This document shows, piece by piece, positions 9,361 through 19,444 of a stretch of 64,000 nt of DNA. The translations under genes were made by a program, and so were the position numbers. The notes under the pieces were generated by a model. That model ran no database searches, was not told where the DNA came from, and was given only the letters and a program-made list of their open reading frames with translations. Numbering within the stretch: position 1 is the stretch's first letter; every line of letters starts with the position of its first letter. This stretch comes from CBDHEY01 sp965262305 (lineage in GTDB: Bacteria > Pseudomonadota > Gammaproteobacteria > Pseudomonadales > Cellvibrionaceae): the NCBI GenBank assembly GCA_965262305.1, contig CBDHEY010000002.1:1674001-1738000 (forward strand), in the 5' to 3' direction.

Positions 9361-10968
9361 TTGAATCAGCATTACAAAACAATTCAAGATTTAGTTGAAG
9401 ACACTTTTTCAAAATTTAACCGTGAACCCGCGTATACGTGTGCTGGGCATACGCTTAATTACACAGACCTTGATATCGCGAGTAAGAGATTTGCAAGCTA
9501 CCTTAGAAATGAATTAAAACTCAATCAAGGTGATAAAATTGCACTGCAAATGCCAAATGTTCTTCAGTATCCTGTAGCACTTTATGGTGCTATAAGAGCT
9601 GGACTCGTCATTGTGAATGCAAATCCTTTGTATACATGTCGAGAGATAAAGCATCAACTAGTCGATAGTGAAGCAAAAGTTTTAGTTGTTCTTTCAAACG
9701 TCGCTGCAAATGCAGCCGAAATAATAAATGATACATCGGTTGAACATGTCATAGTGACAAACTTTGCAGATATGCATCCTGCTCCTAAACGTCAAATTAT
9801 AAATTTCGTTATTAAGCACTTGAAAAAAATGGTGCCTGCATTTGAATTTAAGAATCCAATTGCATTTACTGATACGGTGAAAAAAGACTATGGTGATTTC
9901 CCTAAACCCGAAGTCTCGGAAAACTCGTTACTCGTTCTTCAGTACACAGGCGGAACTACGGGGCTTTCAAAAGGGGCTATGCTGTCTCAGGGAAACTTGG
10001 CAAGCAATGTTTGGCAGTTAAAAACCCAAATTCCAGATGCTTTCGTGGATGCTAAAGAAGTCTATATCGCTTGTTTGCCTCTATATCATATATACGCGCT
10101 TAATCTTCATGGTCTATCTGGTTTTTGTTCCGGTGGACACAATATTTTGATACCAAACCCAAGAGATTTAAGTGCTTTTGTTAAACAACTTAAACAAATA
10201 AAACCAACGGTATTTGTAGGTATCAACACACTTTATGTCGCGCTTTGTCATCGTGAAGATCTCAAAGATGTGGATTTTTCTGAATTAAAAGTGAGCTGCG
10301 CCGGAGGCATGGCATTAACTGAAGACGCGGCAAAAGCTTGGAAGTCGATAACTGGTTTAGACGTCGTAGAAGGATATGGACTTACAGAAACATCTCCAGT
10401 GGTATCAGGTAATACTCTGGATTCTAACGTCCCTGGTACTATTGGTCGCCCAGTCATCGATACTCAGGTCAAAGTTATAGATGATGATGGAAATACTTTG
10501 GATCAAAATGAAGTAGGTGAATTATGTGTAAAAGGTCCGCAAGTCATGCAGGGCTATTGGAAGAGAGACCAAGAAACTGAAGAGTCATTAGATTCCGAAG
10601 GTTGGTTTAAAACCGGTGATATGGCATTAATTCGAGAAGACGGTTTTATTAAAATAGTAGATCGTAAGAAAGATATGATACTCGTTTCAGGTTTCAATGT
10701 TTATCCTAATGAAATTGAGGATGTAGTCACGCAACATCCTAAGGTATTGGAGGCTGCTGCAATCGGAATAAAAAGTGAAAAAACGGGAGAAGCTGTAAAA
10801 CTTTATGTGGTCTTGTCCGATACATCTCTAACTGAAGACGAATTGAAAGATCATTGTAGAAAAAATCTCACGGCGTATAAAAACCCAAAAGAAATTGAGT
10901 TTGTAGATTCTCTGCCGAAGACCAATGTAGGAAAAATCTTGCGAAGAGAATTGAGAAAAGCCAGTTAG
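9361..10968 (+). CDS. fadD: Long-chain fatty acid-CoA ligase, FadD-like
   Basis: This cytosolic or membrane-associated ligase activates fatty acids to acyl-CoA through an acyl-AMP intermediate. The adenylate-forming P-loop YTGGTTGLSKGAML (~196-209), GYGLTETSP, the WFKTGD motif and the C-terminal Lys of PKTNVGKILRREL are all present. A TTG start is chosen because AAGGAG lies at good spacing before it. The patatin-like gene follows after 3 bases. The call as a FadD homologue is secure; equivalence to E. coli fadD is likely but not proven. Confidence 0.9.
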   Translation: MNQHYKTIQDLVEDTFSKFNREPAYTCAGHTLNYTDLDIASKRFASYLRNELKLNQGDKIALQMPNVLQYPVALYGAIRAGLVIVNANPLYTCREIKHQLVDSEAKVLVVLSNVAANAAEIINDTSVEHVIVTNFADMHPAPKRQIINFVIKHLKKMVPAFEFKNPIAFTDTVKKDYGDFPKPEVSENSLLVLQYTGGTTGLSKGAMLSQGNLASNVWQLKTQIPDAFVDAKEVYIACLPLYHIYALNLHGLSGFCSGGHNILIPNPRDLSAFVKQLKQIKPTVFVGINTLYVALCHREDLKDVDFSELKVSCAGGMALTEDAAKAWKSITGLDVVEGYGLTETSPVVSGNTLDSNVPGTIGRPVIDTQVKVIDDDGNTLDQNEVGELCVKGPQVMQGYWKRDQETEESLDSEGWFKTGDMALIREDGFIKIVDRKKDMILVSGFNVYPNEIEDVVTQHPKVLEAAAIGIKSEKTGEAVKLYVVLSDTSLTEDELKDHCRKNLTAYKNPKEIEFVDSLPKTNVGKILRRELRKAS

Positions 10969-10971
10969 CTC

Positions 10972-12114
10972 ATGCCTACCAATGCACTAATTCTTTCCGG
11001 TGGTGGTGCCAGAGCTTCATATCAAGTAGGTGTGTTGCAAGCTGTAGCCGATATCGTACCTGACTTACAAAATCCTTTTCCTATAATCTGTGGCACTTCA
11101 GCGGGTGCGATAAATGCTGCAGCTATTGCCGCAAATCCTGGTTATTTTAAAAGTGCGGCTTATGACTTGGCAAATACATGGAAGACACTCGAAGTCGAAG
11201 ATGTATTCAAAACAGGTTGGAAAGACATAATCACAAGTATGTCGATGGTTCTGGCGTCTTTTTTTAATGAAGGCGTGGGTAGACGTCGACCAGTGTCTCT
11301 ATTAGACAACTCTCCTTTGAAAAACCTGCTTAGTTCAGTCATTCCTTTTGAAAACATACAACAAAAAATTGACTCGGGTGTACTAGAGGCACTTAGTATC
11401 ACAGCGCTTGGGTATTCATCTGGAGAATCAGTTAGTTTTTTTCAAGGAAACGATTACTTGAGAGGTTGGCGCCGCTACCGAAGAGTAGGCACCCCAGCTA
11501 AAATCACAGTGGATCATCTATTAGCTTCTTCGGCGATACCCACCGTTTTTCCAACGGTAAAACTGAGTAAAGAGTATTTTGGTGATGGGGCAATGCGTCA
11601 AATAGCACCAATAAGCCCTGCGCTTCATCTCGGCGCTGATCGTGTTTTTATTGTTGGTGTGAGTGGTAATAGAAATCCTGAAAAATGGAAGAAGTCAGGT
11701 TATCCAAGACCAAAACATTCTCCATCTCTAGCACAAATGATTGGCCAAATGTTTAATGCCGCGTTTATCGACTCTCTTGAAGGAGACATTGAACATTTAG
11801 AGCGAGTTAATGATTTACTTGCTTTAGCCAGTGAAGAGCGATGTGAAAATACCCATTTCTTGCGTCCAGTAGAAAGGTTAATCATCTCTCCTTCAAAGTC
11901 ATTAGAAAAAATTGCCGGCAGAAATATTCGTAATCTACCGAAACCAGTAAGGATGTTTTTACGCAGTACGGGTGCGACGACAAAAGGTGGTGGTGCAGCA
12001 GCGGCGAGCTACTTGCTTTTTAACAACCGGTATTGCAATGAACTAATCGATTTAGGTTATCAAGATGCGATGTGGGAAAGGGAAGCAATTGAACAGTTTT
12101 TTCAGTTGAGTTGA
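10972..12114 (+). CDS. Patatin-like phospholipase
   Basis: The protein has the patatin Ser-Asp dyad: an oxyanion loop SGGGARASYQVGV at ~9-21, the nucleophile Ser43 in GTSAG, and the Asp in FGDGAMRQ (~205). Such enzymes release fatty acids from phospholipids or other acyl esters. It begins 3 bases after the acyl-CoA ligase, which fits coupling of fatty-acid release and activation. No signal peptide is seen, so it is probably cytosolic. The length (380 aa) is normal. Confidence 0.88.
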   Translation: MPTNALILSGGGARASYQVGVLQAVADIVPDLQNPFPIICGTSAGAINAAAIAANPGYFKSAAYDLANTWKTLEVEDVFKTGWKDIITSMSMVLASFFNEGVGRRRPVSLLDNSPLKNLLSSVIPFENIQQKIDSGVLEALSITALGYSSGESVSFFQGNDYLRGWRRYRRVGTPAKITVDHLLASSAIPTVFPTVKLSKEYFGDGAMRQIAPISPALHLGADRVFIVGVSGNRNPEKWKKSGYPRPKHSPSLAQMIGQMFNAAFIDSLEGDIEHLERVNDLLALASEERCENTHFLRPVERLIISPSKSLEKIAGRNIRNLPKPVRMFLRSTGATTKGGGAAAASYLLFNNRYCNELIDLGYQDAMWEREAIEQFFQLS

Positions 12115-12189
12115 ACACGATCTTTTATAGATCCAAATTTTCCTTTCAATAAAATGTTCTTTTATTTTAAAACTCCCGAATTTGTAACA

Positions 12190-12813
12190 TTATTTCCATT
12201 GAATATTTTTGATTTTGTATTTTATTGTTCCATTAGTTGTTAAGCTGAATGGGTCTGCCACTTGCTGAAAACTAAAATCCTCGAAGAAAAAATTAGAAAA
12301 CTCTTCTTTTGTTATTGTTATTCGTTTGTAGCCTTCGCTCGGAGTTGGTAATTTATCGTTAATACTCATTTCTGCGCGGGTTGGGAAGCTTCCCACTCTA
12401 AGAAGAAGCGCATCGCTTGGTGATTCTATAATATCTATTTCAAATATTAATTCGCTGTATTCACCTAGATCCATTGCTCCGCGTGCAGACTTAAAATAAT
12501 ACAGTGCTAAGCATAAGCTCTCGTCTTCGTTACAATTATCGCCTGTGTACTCGACTTTTGTTTCAACGACGTGATTTTCAATGTTGTAATGTTTCGCTAC
12601 GTTTATCGCTTTATGCTTTACATGATCAATTGCCGGTGTTGTCCAACGCCCAGAATTTGGATCTCCTACAACTTCCACCAACCCTCGTCCGGCCTTTCCA
12701 GCAGGGTTTAATACCCAAGCAGCCTCAGTGAATGATAGGTTTGTGTAGGTTAAGAAAATACCTACAAGGAAACATCTAAAAACCTTTGTATGTCTTATGT
12801 GTATTGATTTCAT
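12190..12813 (-). CDS. Secreted protein with ExoP-type galactose-binding-like domain
   Basis: The ATG at 12813 gives a good signal peptide (KVFRCFLVGIFLTYTNLSF). The mature part ends in a beta-sandwich pattern: YSELIFEIDI, ALLLRVGSFP, YKRITITKEEF, then VADPFSLTTNGTIKYKIKNI. I recognise this as the pattern of the galactose-binding-like domain found at the C-terminus of ExoP-type GH3 glucosidases. No catalytic domain is attached. It may be a free carbohydrate-binding protein. It is divergent from the chemoreceptor gene. A frame upstream to 12867 exists but is less likely. Confidence 0.6.
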   Translation of the reverse strand: MKSIHIRHTKVFRCFLVGIFLTYTNLSFTEAAWVLNPAGKAGRGLVEVVGDPNSGRWTTPAIDHVKHKAINVAKHYNIENHVVETKVEYTGDNCNEDESLCLALYYFKSARGAMDLGEYSELIFEIDIIESPSDALLLRVGSFPTRAEMSINDKLPTPSEGYKRITITKEEFSNFFFEDFSFQQVADPFSLTTNGTIKYKIKNIQWK

Positions 12814-12941
12814 ATAAAGCAAAATTGGTAGGTTAACTTGATTATAGACAGAATATTCGTGTTGCATTAATCAAGATTGTGGATATGGCGCTTATGTGTT
12901 CTAGAATTAAGTTGTACGTTTTATAAGTTGAATGGTTATCA

Positions 12942-14978
12942 ATGGTCAAAGAATTAGATGTAAGTAAACCTAAAACCAGCTTTTTTGGTGTCGTCAACAA
13001 TACCTTAGTCGGTTTAGTTGTAATGGCGTTTATCGTTATATCTATTAGTTTTTTAGGATGGCGCACAGGAGCCCATTTATATCGTGATATTCAAGGTATG
13101 GCGGCAAATGAGTTGCAACTGCTTGAAGAAAGTAATCAGTTGTCTGCAGCTACCGCTTCAATATCGACCGCTGCGACAGAGTTACTTATAAACTCCGACG
13201 CGGAATTAGCTAGCTACTGGGATTTACTTTTAGAATATAGCATTAAGAGCTATCGAAAAGAAATGAGTGTGACGAAAGAGCGTTTGGAATCGATGCAAGG
13301 GTTTCAGTTACACGCTTTGATGGTCGATGATCTGAATGGCGTCGAAGAACATGCCGAAGTGGTCATAGAACATGCTACTGCATTGGCTGAACTACATCCT
13401 CGATTCTTACTGCTTAATCAGGAATACACAGCTGAGTTAAGCCGTCTCAAAACAATAAATTTAGCTGTCAATGCCACCATGGCTCAAAATAAAAACTCTG
13501 ATGATTTTGGGCCTTTAGCTCGTCACTTGATGCCAATGTTTAATGGAATTCTAGTCGATCTTATCAGTATATCGATTAATAACTCTCAACTTGATTCCGA
13601 GCAATTTCAAAATTTATTTGGAAAAAAGCAGGCGATTCAGGTGCGATTAGATGCTTTTAAACAGCAAAAGCCAGAAAAAGAAGCTTTGGATGTAGTTAAA
13701 AAAATAGAAATCTATGCAAACATTATTTATACAGATGGCGGTGCTTTGGATAAGTTACGATCTTTGAAAGAGATGGCCGATAGAAAGCAACTTATGTTTG
13801 ATAAAATGGTGAAAGCTAAAGAGGCGAGTGTACCTTATGTGGGGATGTTAACCGGGCACGCAAATGAACAAGTTGATGCGACTTCATTATCTGCTACTGA
13901 AAGTTTTCAATCGGCTTCCACTTATCTCATAGCCCTAAGTATTTTCTCTTTAGCTGTTACAGTGCTACTTATAATTTATCTTCCTAGATTAATTCGAATA
14001 CCGTTGAAACTCGTTAGCGAAAATCTTGCGGGCTTGTCCATTGGAAATTTATCGCAAATTGTTGATTACAATAAACGAGACGAATTTGGTGCTTTGGCCG
14101 GCGACCTAAATCAGACAACATCTCAGTTGAGGAATATTGTTGGAGACATTTCTGGAGGAATAGGAGCGTTAAAAGGCGAATCAAAACGAAATACTGAAGC
14201 TGCCGAAACATTGTCTACAACTATCTCTAGTCAGAGGCAAGAAACGGAAGCCGTTGTTTATTCCATGTCTAATATGGAGGACGCCATTAACGAGGTGTCA
14301 CAAGCAGCTTCATTTACAAAACAAAAAACAGAAGAAGCAAAGTCATCTGCACAAAAAGGCAAGTCTTTAGTGTCAGATAATATTATTCAGGTTAAGTCTT
14401 TGAGCGACGAATTGGAGGATGTTTCTGAGAAAATTACACAAGTAGAATCTATATCTGAATCGATAGGTGTGATTATCGATGTGATTCAAAATATTGCGGC
14501 TCAAACTAATTTGCTCGCTTTAAATGCCGCAATTGAAGCGGCTAGAGCGGGTGAAAACGGGCGAGGTTTTGCTGTTGTTGCTGATGAAGTAAGAAACTTG
14601 GCGAGTAAAACGGCTTCTTCCACTAGTGAAATTGGTGAGATGATAGATAATCTGCAGCAGTCCGTTTCACAGGCGGTAGAAATGGTAAAAACTTCGGTGA
14701 ATCGGATGCATGAGAATTTGGAAAGAAGCAATGAAACTGTTGTGAGCATTAACGAAATTAATGAAATCGTTAACCAAGTTGTAGAACTAAATACACAAGT
14801 TGCGGCAGCGTCTGTACAGCAAAAAACAATGGCTTCGGATATTGCGAGTAAAATTAATCGTATTTCCCTGGACACTGACCAGAGTTACAGTGCGGGTGAA
14901 ACCTTGTCCGATATTAGCAAGAATCTAAATGATCTTGCTGAAACTCAAGAAGCCATTGTTAAGAAATTTACTCTTTAG
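12942..14978 (+). CDS. Methyl-accepting chemotaxis protein
   Basis: This inner-membrane chemoreceptor has TM1 (~22-42), a ~300-residue periplasmic helical sensor region, TM2 (~326-347), a HAMP domain and a cytoplasmic signalling hairpin with the conserved tip QNIAAQTNLLALNAAIEAAR. It should signal through CheW/CheA. The ligand is unknown. No CheB/CheR pentapeptide tether is seen at the C-terminus (ends AIVKKFTL). Its last 11 bases overlap the convergent GH26 gene, a tight arrangement. Confidence 0.95.
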   Translation: MVKELDVSKPKTSFFGVVNNTLVGLVVMAFIVISISFLGWRTGAHLYRDIQGMAANELQLLEESNQLSAATASISTAATELLINSDAELASYWDLLLEYSIKSYRKEMSVTKERLESMQGFQLHALMVDDLNGVEEHAEVVIEHATALAELHPRFLLLNQEYTAELSRLKTINLAVNATMAQNKNSDDFGPLARHLMPMFNGILVDLISISINNSQLDSEQFQNLFGKKQAIQVRLDAFKQQKPEKEALDVVKKIEIYANIIYTDGGALDKLRSLKEMADRKQLMFDKMVKAKEASVPYVGMLTGHANEQVDATSLSATESFQSASTYLIALSIFSLAVTVLLIIYLPRLIRIPLKLVSENLAGLSIGNLSQIVDYNKRDEFGALAGDLNQTTSQLRNIVGDISGGIGALKGESKRNTEAAETLSTTISSQRQETEAVVYSMSNMEDAINEVSQAASFTKQKTEEAKSSAQKGKSLVSDNIIQVKSLSDELEDVSEKITQVESISESIGVIIDVIQNIAAQTNLLALNAAIEAARAGENGRGFAVVADEVRNLASKTASSTSEIGEMIDNLQQSVSQAVEMVKTSVNRMHENLERSNETVVSINEINEIVNQVVELNTQVAAASVQQKTMASDIASKINRISLDTDQSYSAGETLSDISKNLNDLAETQEAIVKKFTL

Positions 14979-16044
14979 TTTCAAAGCCGATTAGATTAAA
15001 AGTATTCTTTGTCGTATGAACATAAAGCGGCTCAGCAATTTTTTCATCCCACAACTTCTTTAATTGATCATTTGTTTCAATACGCGAATTACCCCATCCT
15101 AATCCTTTCCACATAGGTTGTTCATCCCAATTAGCGTTAATGTATGAGATGGCTTTAACAACGTCTTTATTGGCCTCTATATGATCAAAAAAATGTTGGT
15201 ACCAGTCATGCCAGACCATACCGTTTAGATTATTCAGAAAAAAGCCTCTTGGAGTGGCTTCAGCGATAAAAACAGGCAATTGCTTTTCCCGTGCCAATGC
15301 CAGAGTCTCAGAATCGTTTAAAGTCCCTCCAGACCAATAGGAATAGCCAATCCAGTCTACATAGTCGTCACCAGGCCAATAGTCGTCCCATTGCTTTCGA
15401 GTAGCCCCCATTGTAAATGAAGCCATTAATGTGGCGAAATTTGTAACATTGTCTGCGCGAAGCTTATCAACTATTCTTCTCCATGACTTTTTAAAAGGCT
15501 TGGCTTTGTAATGATTCCAAGGTCCATCAAATTCGTAACCAATACGAATAATAAAAGGGATATGAGAGTAATCCTGTAAGAATTTAGACAGTTCTTCTAT
15601 GTTGTGGTCGTACTTTCCTTTGGCGACGAGTTCTTCGTCATCGAACTCCATCGAAATAGAAAGATGAATAACAGAATCTTTCAATTTGTCTGACTCTAAA
15701 TAACACCGCATACACATGGGGCCGCTTCCCCATGTAGTTTCTTTATTTAAACCATCCACAGTGCCTTTATCAAAATCGAAACCAAATTTATTCGATTTAC
15801 CCTCGGTAAAGTAAACATAGTGAGTTATTCCCGCAGGCACTCCAATGTTATCAGCATAACCATTGTTCCATTTCTCCGTTCCCCCAACGGCTTTATTATC
15901 TTGACCAACAAATACTAGAACAGCGTCACCTGGTGGCGCATATTTTGCCATTCTCTTTGGTTTAGCCTCGCCTAAACAGTATGAAGATATAAGCGCTAGT
16001 GAGAAAATAGAAATGAGTAATCTTATTGGTGATTCTATAAGCAT
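14968..16044 (-). CDS. Secreted glycoside hydrolase, GH26-like (beta-mannanase or beta-1,3-xylanase type)
   Basis: A signal peptide (~1-26) precedes a single TIM-barrel catalytic domain. The expected GH26 residues are visible: acid/base Glu171 in IRIGYEFDGPW and nucleophile Glu262 in PVFIAEATPRG. DWIGYSYW is another family-like segment. GH26 contains mannanases, lichenases and beta-1,3-xylanases; the GYEFDGPW segment reminds me of the beta-1,3-xylanase branch, which would fit algal polysaccharides, but that is a weak inference. No binding module is attached. Confidence 0.75.
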   Translation of the reverse strand: MLIESPIRLLISIFSLALISSYCLGEAKPKRMAKYAPPGDAVLVFVGQDNKAVGGTEKWNNGYADNIGVPAGITHYVYFTEGKSNKFGFDFDKGTVDGLNKETTWGSGPMCMRCYLESDKLKDSVIHLSISMEFDDEELVAKGKYDHNIEELSKFLQDYSHIPFIIRIGYEFDGPWNHYKAKPFKKSWRRIVDKLRADNVTNFATLMASFTMGATRKQWDDYWPGDDYVDWIGYSYWSGGTLNDSETLALAREKQLPVFIAEATPRGFFLNNLNGMVWHDWYQHFFDHIEANKDVVKAISYINANWDEQPMWKGLGWGNSRIETNDQLKKLWDEKIAEPLYVHTTKNTFNLIGFETKE

Positions 16045-16245
16045 GTGAGTAAATCCAAATCTTTAATCTTTTGTTTGTAATTTAATTAATATTTGCGTGA
16101 TTTATAAACAAATTGTTACTTATAATCAGTATAGAATAGAAAAATAGGGTTTCTTTTATAAAAAATACTTTATTCAAAGTCCATTTCCTAAGAGAATTCG
16201 CCGCTTTAATAATCATATTTTATATAAGTCAATTTTTCGTCAAAG

Positions 16246-18192
16246 ATGTATAGAACCTACAATAATTATCCCAAAGTATCCCTGCAATCTTCTAGTTCAT
16301 GGAGTTCAGAAGAGAGTGCGCGACTTTACCAGGTTAACGACTGGGGCTGCGGATATTTTGCAGTTTCCGAGGAGGGAGATCTCGTCGTAAAGGTAGAAAT
16401 CGGTGAGAATAAAATTAGCCTTCCAATAAAAAGAATTGTAAAAGGTATGCTAGAACGTGGTATTGAAATGCCTAGCATATTGCGCATTGAAAACCTACTT
16501 GACCATCGTATCAGTATGCTGAATAAGGCTTTTAGCAAGGCGATTTCAGATATAGGTTATCAAAATCATTATCGTGGTGTGTTTCCTATAAAGGTCAATC
16601 AGCAATGTCATGTTGTTGAAGAGATTACGGAATTTGGTGGCGCATACCACCACGGACTCGAGGCAGGAAGCAAAGCCGAATTAATAATTGCACTGGCGCA
16701 TATTCGTGATTTAGATAGCTTAATCGTATGTAATGGTTACAAAGACAAAGAATTTGTTCAGTTAGGGCTTTACGCAAAGAAGATGGGTGTTAAGTGTTTT
16801 TTCGTGATAGAAACGCCTAAAGAGCTCCCAATTATTATTGAATGTAGCAAAGCTTTAGGCATAGAACCATTACTTGGTGTCAGAATAAAACTCTCGTCTA
16901 TGGTTGAAGGATATTGGAATAAAGATAGTGGCGATCGTTCTATATTCGGGCTTTCTACCAACGCGCTAATGCAAATTGTTGACGAATTAAAAGAAGCGGA
17001 AATGCTGAGCTGTCTGCAATTATTGCATTGTCATATCGGATCGCAGATTCCTAATATTCGAAATATTCGTGTCGCAGTGCAAGAGGCTTGTCGCTACTAT
17101 TGTGGTCTAGTTGAAGAAGGCGCTTTACTTGGTTATATAGATCTAGGTGGTGGTTTGGCAGTAGATTACGATGGTTCAAAATCAAATAATCACCATAGTC
17201 GGAACTACGATTTAAACGAATATTGTGTTGATATTGTAGAGACAATTAAAGAGACTCTCGAGCCACTTAGTATACCTCATCCAGTCATAATTACTGAGTC
17301 AGGTCGAGCAACGGTTGCCTATTCGTCGATGTTGCTTTTCAATATTTTAGATGTTCGAGACCATTTACCTGCGCCTGTCCCAGAGGTAATACCTGAAGAT
17401 AGCCATGAACAATTAGAAAACCTTTATCATGTATTAAAAACGTTAACGACCAAGCGTATTCAAGAATACTACAACGATGCGCTACATTATCGTGAAGAAA
17501 TACGAGAGTTGTTCAAACGTGGTCAAGCCAGCATACGCGATAGAGCATTAGCAGAAAATATAACCTTGGCAATTCTAGAGCGTATTGCGAATTTGTTACC
17601 CAAATGTGATCGAATTCCAAATGAACTAGAAAATCTACCAGAATTACTTTCAGATATTTATTATGGGAATTTTAGTTTATTTCAATCTCTTCCAGATATA
17701 TGGGCGATTGACCAAGTTTTTCCTATCATGCCAATTCACCGGTTAGATGAGTATCCCGAGAGGCAAGCAATCATTGCCGACTTAACTTGTGATTGTGATG
17801 GCAAAATTGATCATTTCGCAAGTCCTGATGGTATAAGAAATACGCTTCCTTTGCATAAGTTAAAAGATGACGAAGAGTACTATTTGGGTGTGTTTTTAGT
17901 CGGAGCTTATCAAGAAACGCTAGGCGATTTGCATAATCTTTTTGGTGATACAAATGTGGTGAGTATTCGAATCAATGAAGATGGAAGTTTTGATTTTGTG
18001 CATGAGTTTCACGGCGATACGATTGGAGATGTTCTTGAATATGTTGAATATAATCAAAAAGTGGTGCAAGAAAAATTCCGACGTCTAGCCGAACGTGCGG
18101 TACGCGAGGGTCGAATATCTGCTTCAATGCGAAGAGATATGTCTAAAGCATATCGAGAAAGCTTACAGGGTTATACCTACTTCGAGAGATAA
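16246..18192 (+). CDS. speA: Biosynthetic arginine decarboxylase SpeA
   Basis: SpeA decarboxylates arginine to agmatine with PLP. The PLP Lys is at ~116 in FPIKVNQQ, followed by GLEAGSKAEL, a Gly-rich DLGGGLAVDYDGS and the substrate-side CDCDGKID near the C-terminus. The 648-residue length is normal for the long fold-III biosynthetic family. No clear ribosome-binding site precedes the ATG. It heads a polyamine cluster with agmatinase, which would turn agmatine into putrescine. Confidence 0.95.
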   Translation: MYRTYNNYPKVSLQSSSSWSSEESARLYQVNDWGCGYFAVSEEGDLVVKVEIGENKISLPIKRIVKGMLERGIEMPSILRIENLLDHRISMLNKAFSKAISDIGYQNHYRGVFPIKVNQQCHVVEEITEFGGAYHHGLEAGSKAELIIALAHIRDLDSLIVCNGYKDKEFVQLGLYAKKMGVKCFFVIETPKELPIIIECSKALGIEPLLGVRIKLSSMVEGYWNKDSGDRSIFGLSTNALMQIVDELKEAEMLSCLQLLHCHIGSQIPNIRNIRVAVQEACRYYCGLVEEGALLGYIDLGGGLAVDYDGSKSNNHHSRNYDLNEYCVDIVETIKETLEPLSIPHPVIITESGRATVAYSSMLLFNILDVRDHLPAPVPEVIPEDSHEQLENLYHVLKTLTTKRIQEYYNDALHYREEIRELFKRGQASIRDRALAENITLAILERIANLLPKCDRIPNELENLPELLSDIYYGNFSLFQSLPDIWAIDQVFPIMPIHRLDEYPERQAIIADLTCDCDGKIDHFASPDGIRNTLPLHKLKDDEEYYLGVFLVGAYQETLGDLHNLFGDTNVVSIRINEDGSFDFVHEFHGDTIGDVLEYVEYNQKVVQEKFRRLAERAVREGRISASMRRDMSKAYRESLQGYTYFER

Positions 18193-18228
18193 TTGAGAAT
18201 TAAATATAAATTATAAAAGAGTTAATGT

Positions 18229-19425
18229 ATGTCAAAAGTGTTAATCATCGGTGCTGGTGGTGTTGGCGGCGTTGTTACCCATAAGTGTGCCAGTCTTCCA
18301 GATGTATTTGAGGAAATTGTTTTAGCGAGTCGGACTGAATTGAAATGCCAGAGGATAGCGCAACAAATAGATCGTGACATTAAAACAGCACAAGTAGACG
18401 CAGACAAGGTTCCAGAATTAGTTGATTTAATAAAGAAGGAATCTCCTGATCTTGTCATCAATGTTGCGTTACCCTATCAAGACTTAACCATAATGGATGC
18501 TTGCTTAGAAACTGGTGTGCATTATATGGACACGGCGAACTATGAGCCACTAGACACAGCAAAATTTGAATACAAATGGCAATGGGCGTATCAAGACAAA
18601 TTCAAGGAAGCAGGATTAACAGCATTGTTAGGAAGTGGATTTGATCCTGGTGCGACAAATATGTTTACGGCTTATGTTGCCAAGCATTATTTTGATGAAA
18701 TTCATACACTGGATATTATCGACGTCAATGGAGGAGATCACGGGTATCCATTTGCTACAAACTTTAATCCCGAAATAAATATCCGAGAGGTGACTGCAGA
18801 GTGTCGTCACTGGGAAGACGGCGAATTTGTCTGCACTCCTGCTATGTCGAAAAAAGCTAGGTTTAGATGCCCTGAAGAAGTTGGCGAATTTGACATTTAT
18901 CGTATGTATCATGAAGAGCTTGAATCATTGACGAAACACTATCCTAGCTTAAAGAGAGCACAATTTTGGATGAGTTTTTCTGACAACTATTTAAAACATC
19001 TTGAAGTACTGGGTAATGTTGGAATGACTGGAATCGAAGCAATAGAGTTCGATGGAAGAGAAATTGTTCCGATTCAATTTTTAAAGCATTTATTGCCTGA
19101 TCCAGCCAGTTTAGGACCGAGAACAAAAGGTAAAACCTGTATTGGTTGCATTGTTAAAGGCGTAAAAGATGGTAAAGAAAAAATTATTTATATCTATAAC
19201 ATTTGTGATCACCAGGACTGTTACCAAGAAGTGAATTCACAAGCGATTTCCTATACTACGGGAGTACCTTGCATGATAGGTGCTAAACAAATTTTGCAAG
19301 GTAATTGGAAGAAACCTGGAGTTTGGAATATAGAGCAACTTGATCCAGATTTATTTATGGAAGATATGAATAAATATGGGTTGCCGTGGAAAGTTGTGGA
19401 ACTGAATTCATTCGAATTATCTTAA
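18229..19425 (+). CDS. Carboxynorspermidine/carboxyspermidine dehydrogenase
   Basis: The protein belongs to the saccharopine-dehydrogenase-like fold, with a Rossmann motif GAGGVGGVVTHKC at its start and GSGFDPGATNMF at ~134-145. In this context (followed by the decarboxylase and next to speA/speB) it should condense aspartate semialdehyde with putrescine or diaminopropane using NADPH, giving carboxyspermidine or carboxynorspermidine. Length of 398 aa is normal. The gene lies 36 bases after speA, so an operon is likely. Confidence 0.92.
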   Translation: MSKVLIIGAGGVGGVVTHKCASLPDVFEEIVLASRTELKCQRIAQQIDRDIKTAQVDADKVPELVDLIKKESPDLVINVALPYQDLTIMDACLETGVHYMDTANYEPLDTAKFEYKWQWAYQDKFKEAGLTALLGSGFDPGATNMFTAYVAKHYFDEIHTLDIIDVNGGDHGYPFATNFNPEINIREVTAECRHWEDGEFVCTPAMSKKARFRCPEEVGEFDIYRMYHEELESLTKHYPSLKRAQFWMSFSDNYLKHLEVLGNVGMTGIEAIEFDGREIVPIQFLKHLLPDPASLGPRTKGKTCIGCIVKGVKDGKEKIIYIYNICDHQDCYQEVNSQAISYTTGVPCMIGAKQILQGNWKKPGVWNIEQLDPDLFMEDMNKYGLPWKVVELNSFELS

Positions 19426-19444
19426 AACACTCGAGAAAAAGATA

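Noticed and set aside
12123..12180. Bidirectional terminator between the patatin and ExoP-like genes
   Set aside because: The only pairing (AATAAAA with TTTTATT) is pure A/T and too weak to call.
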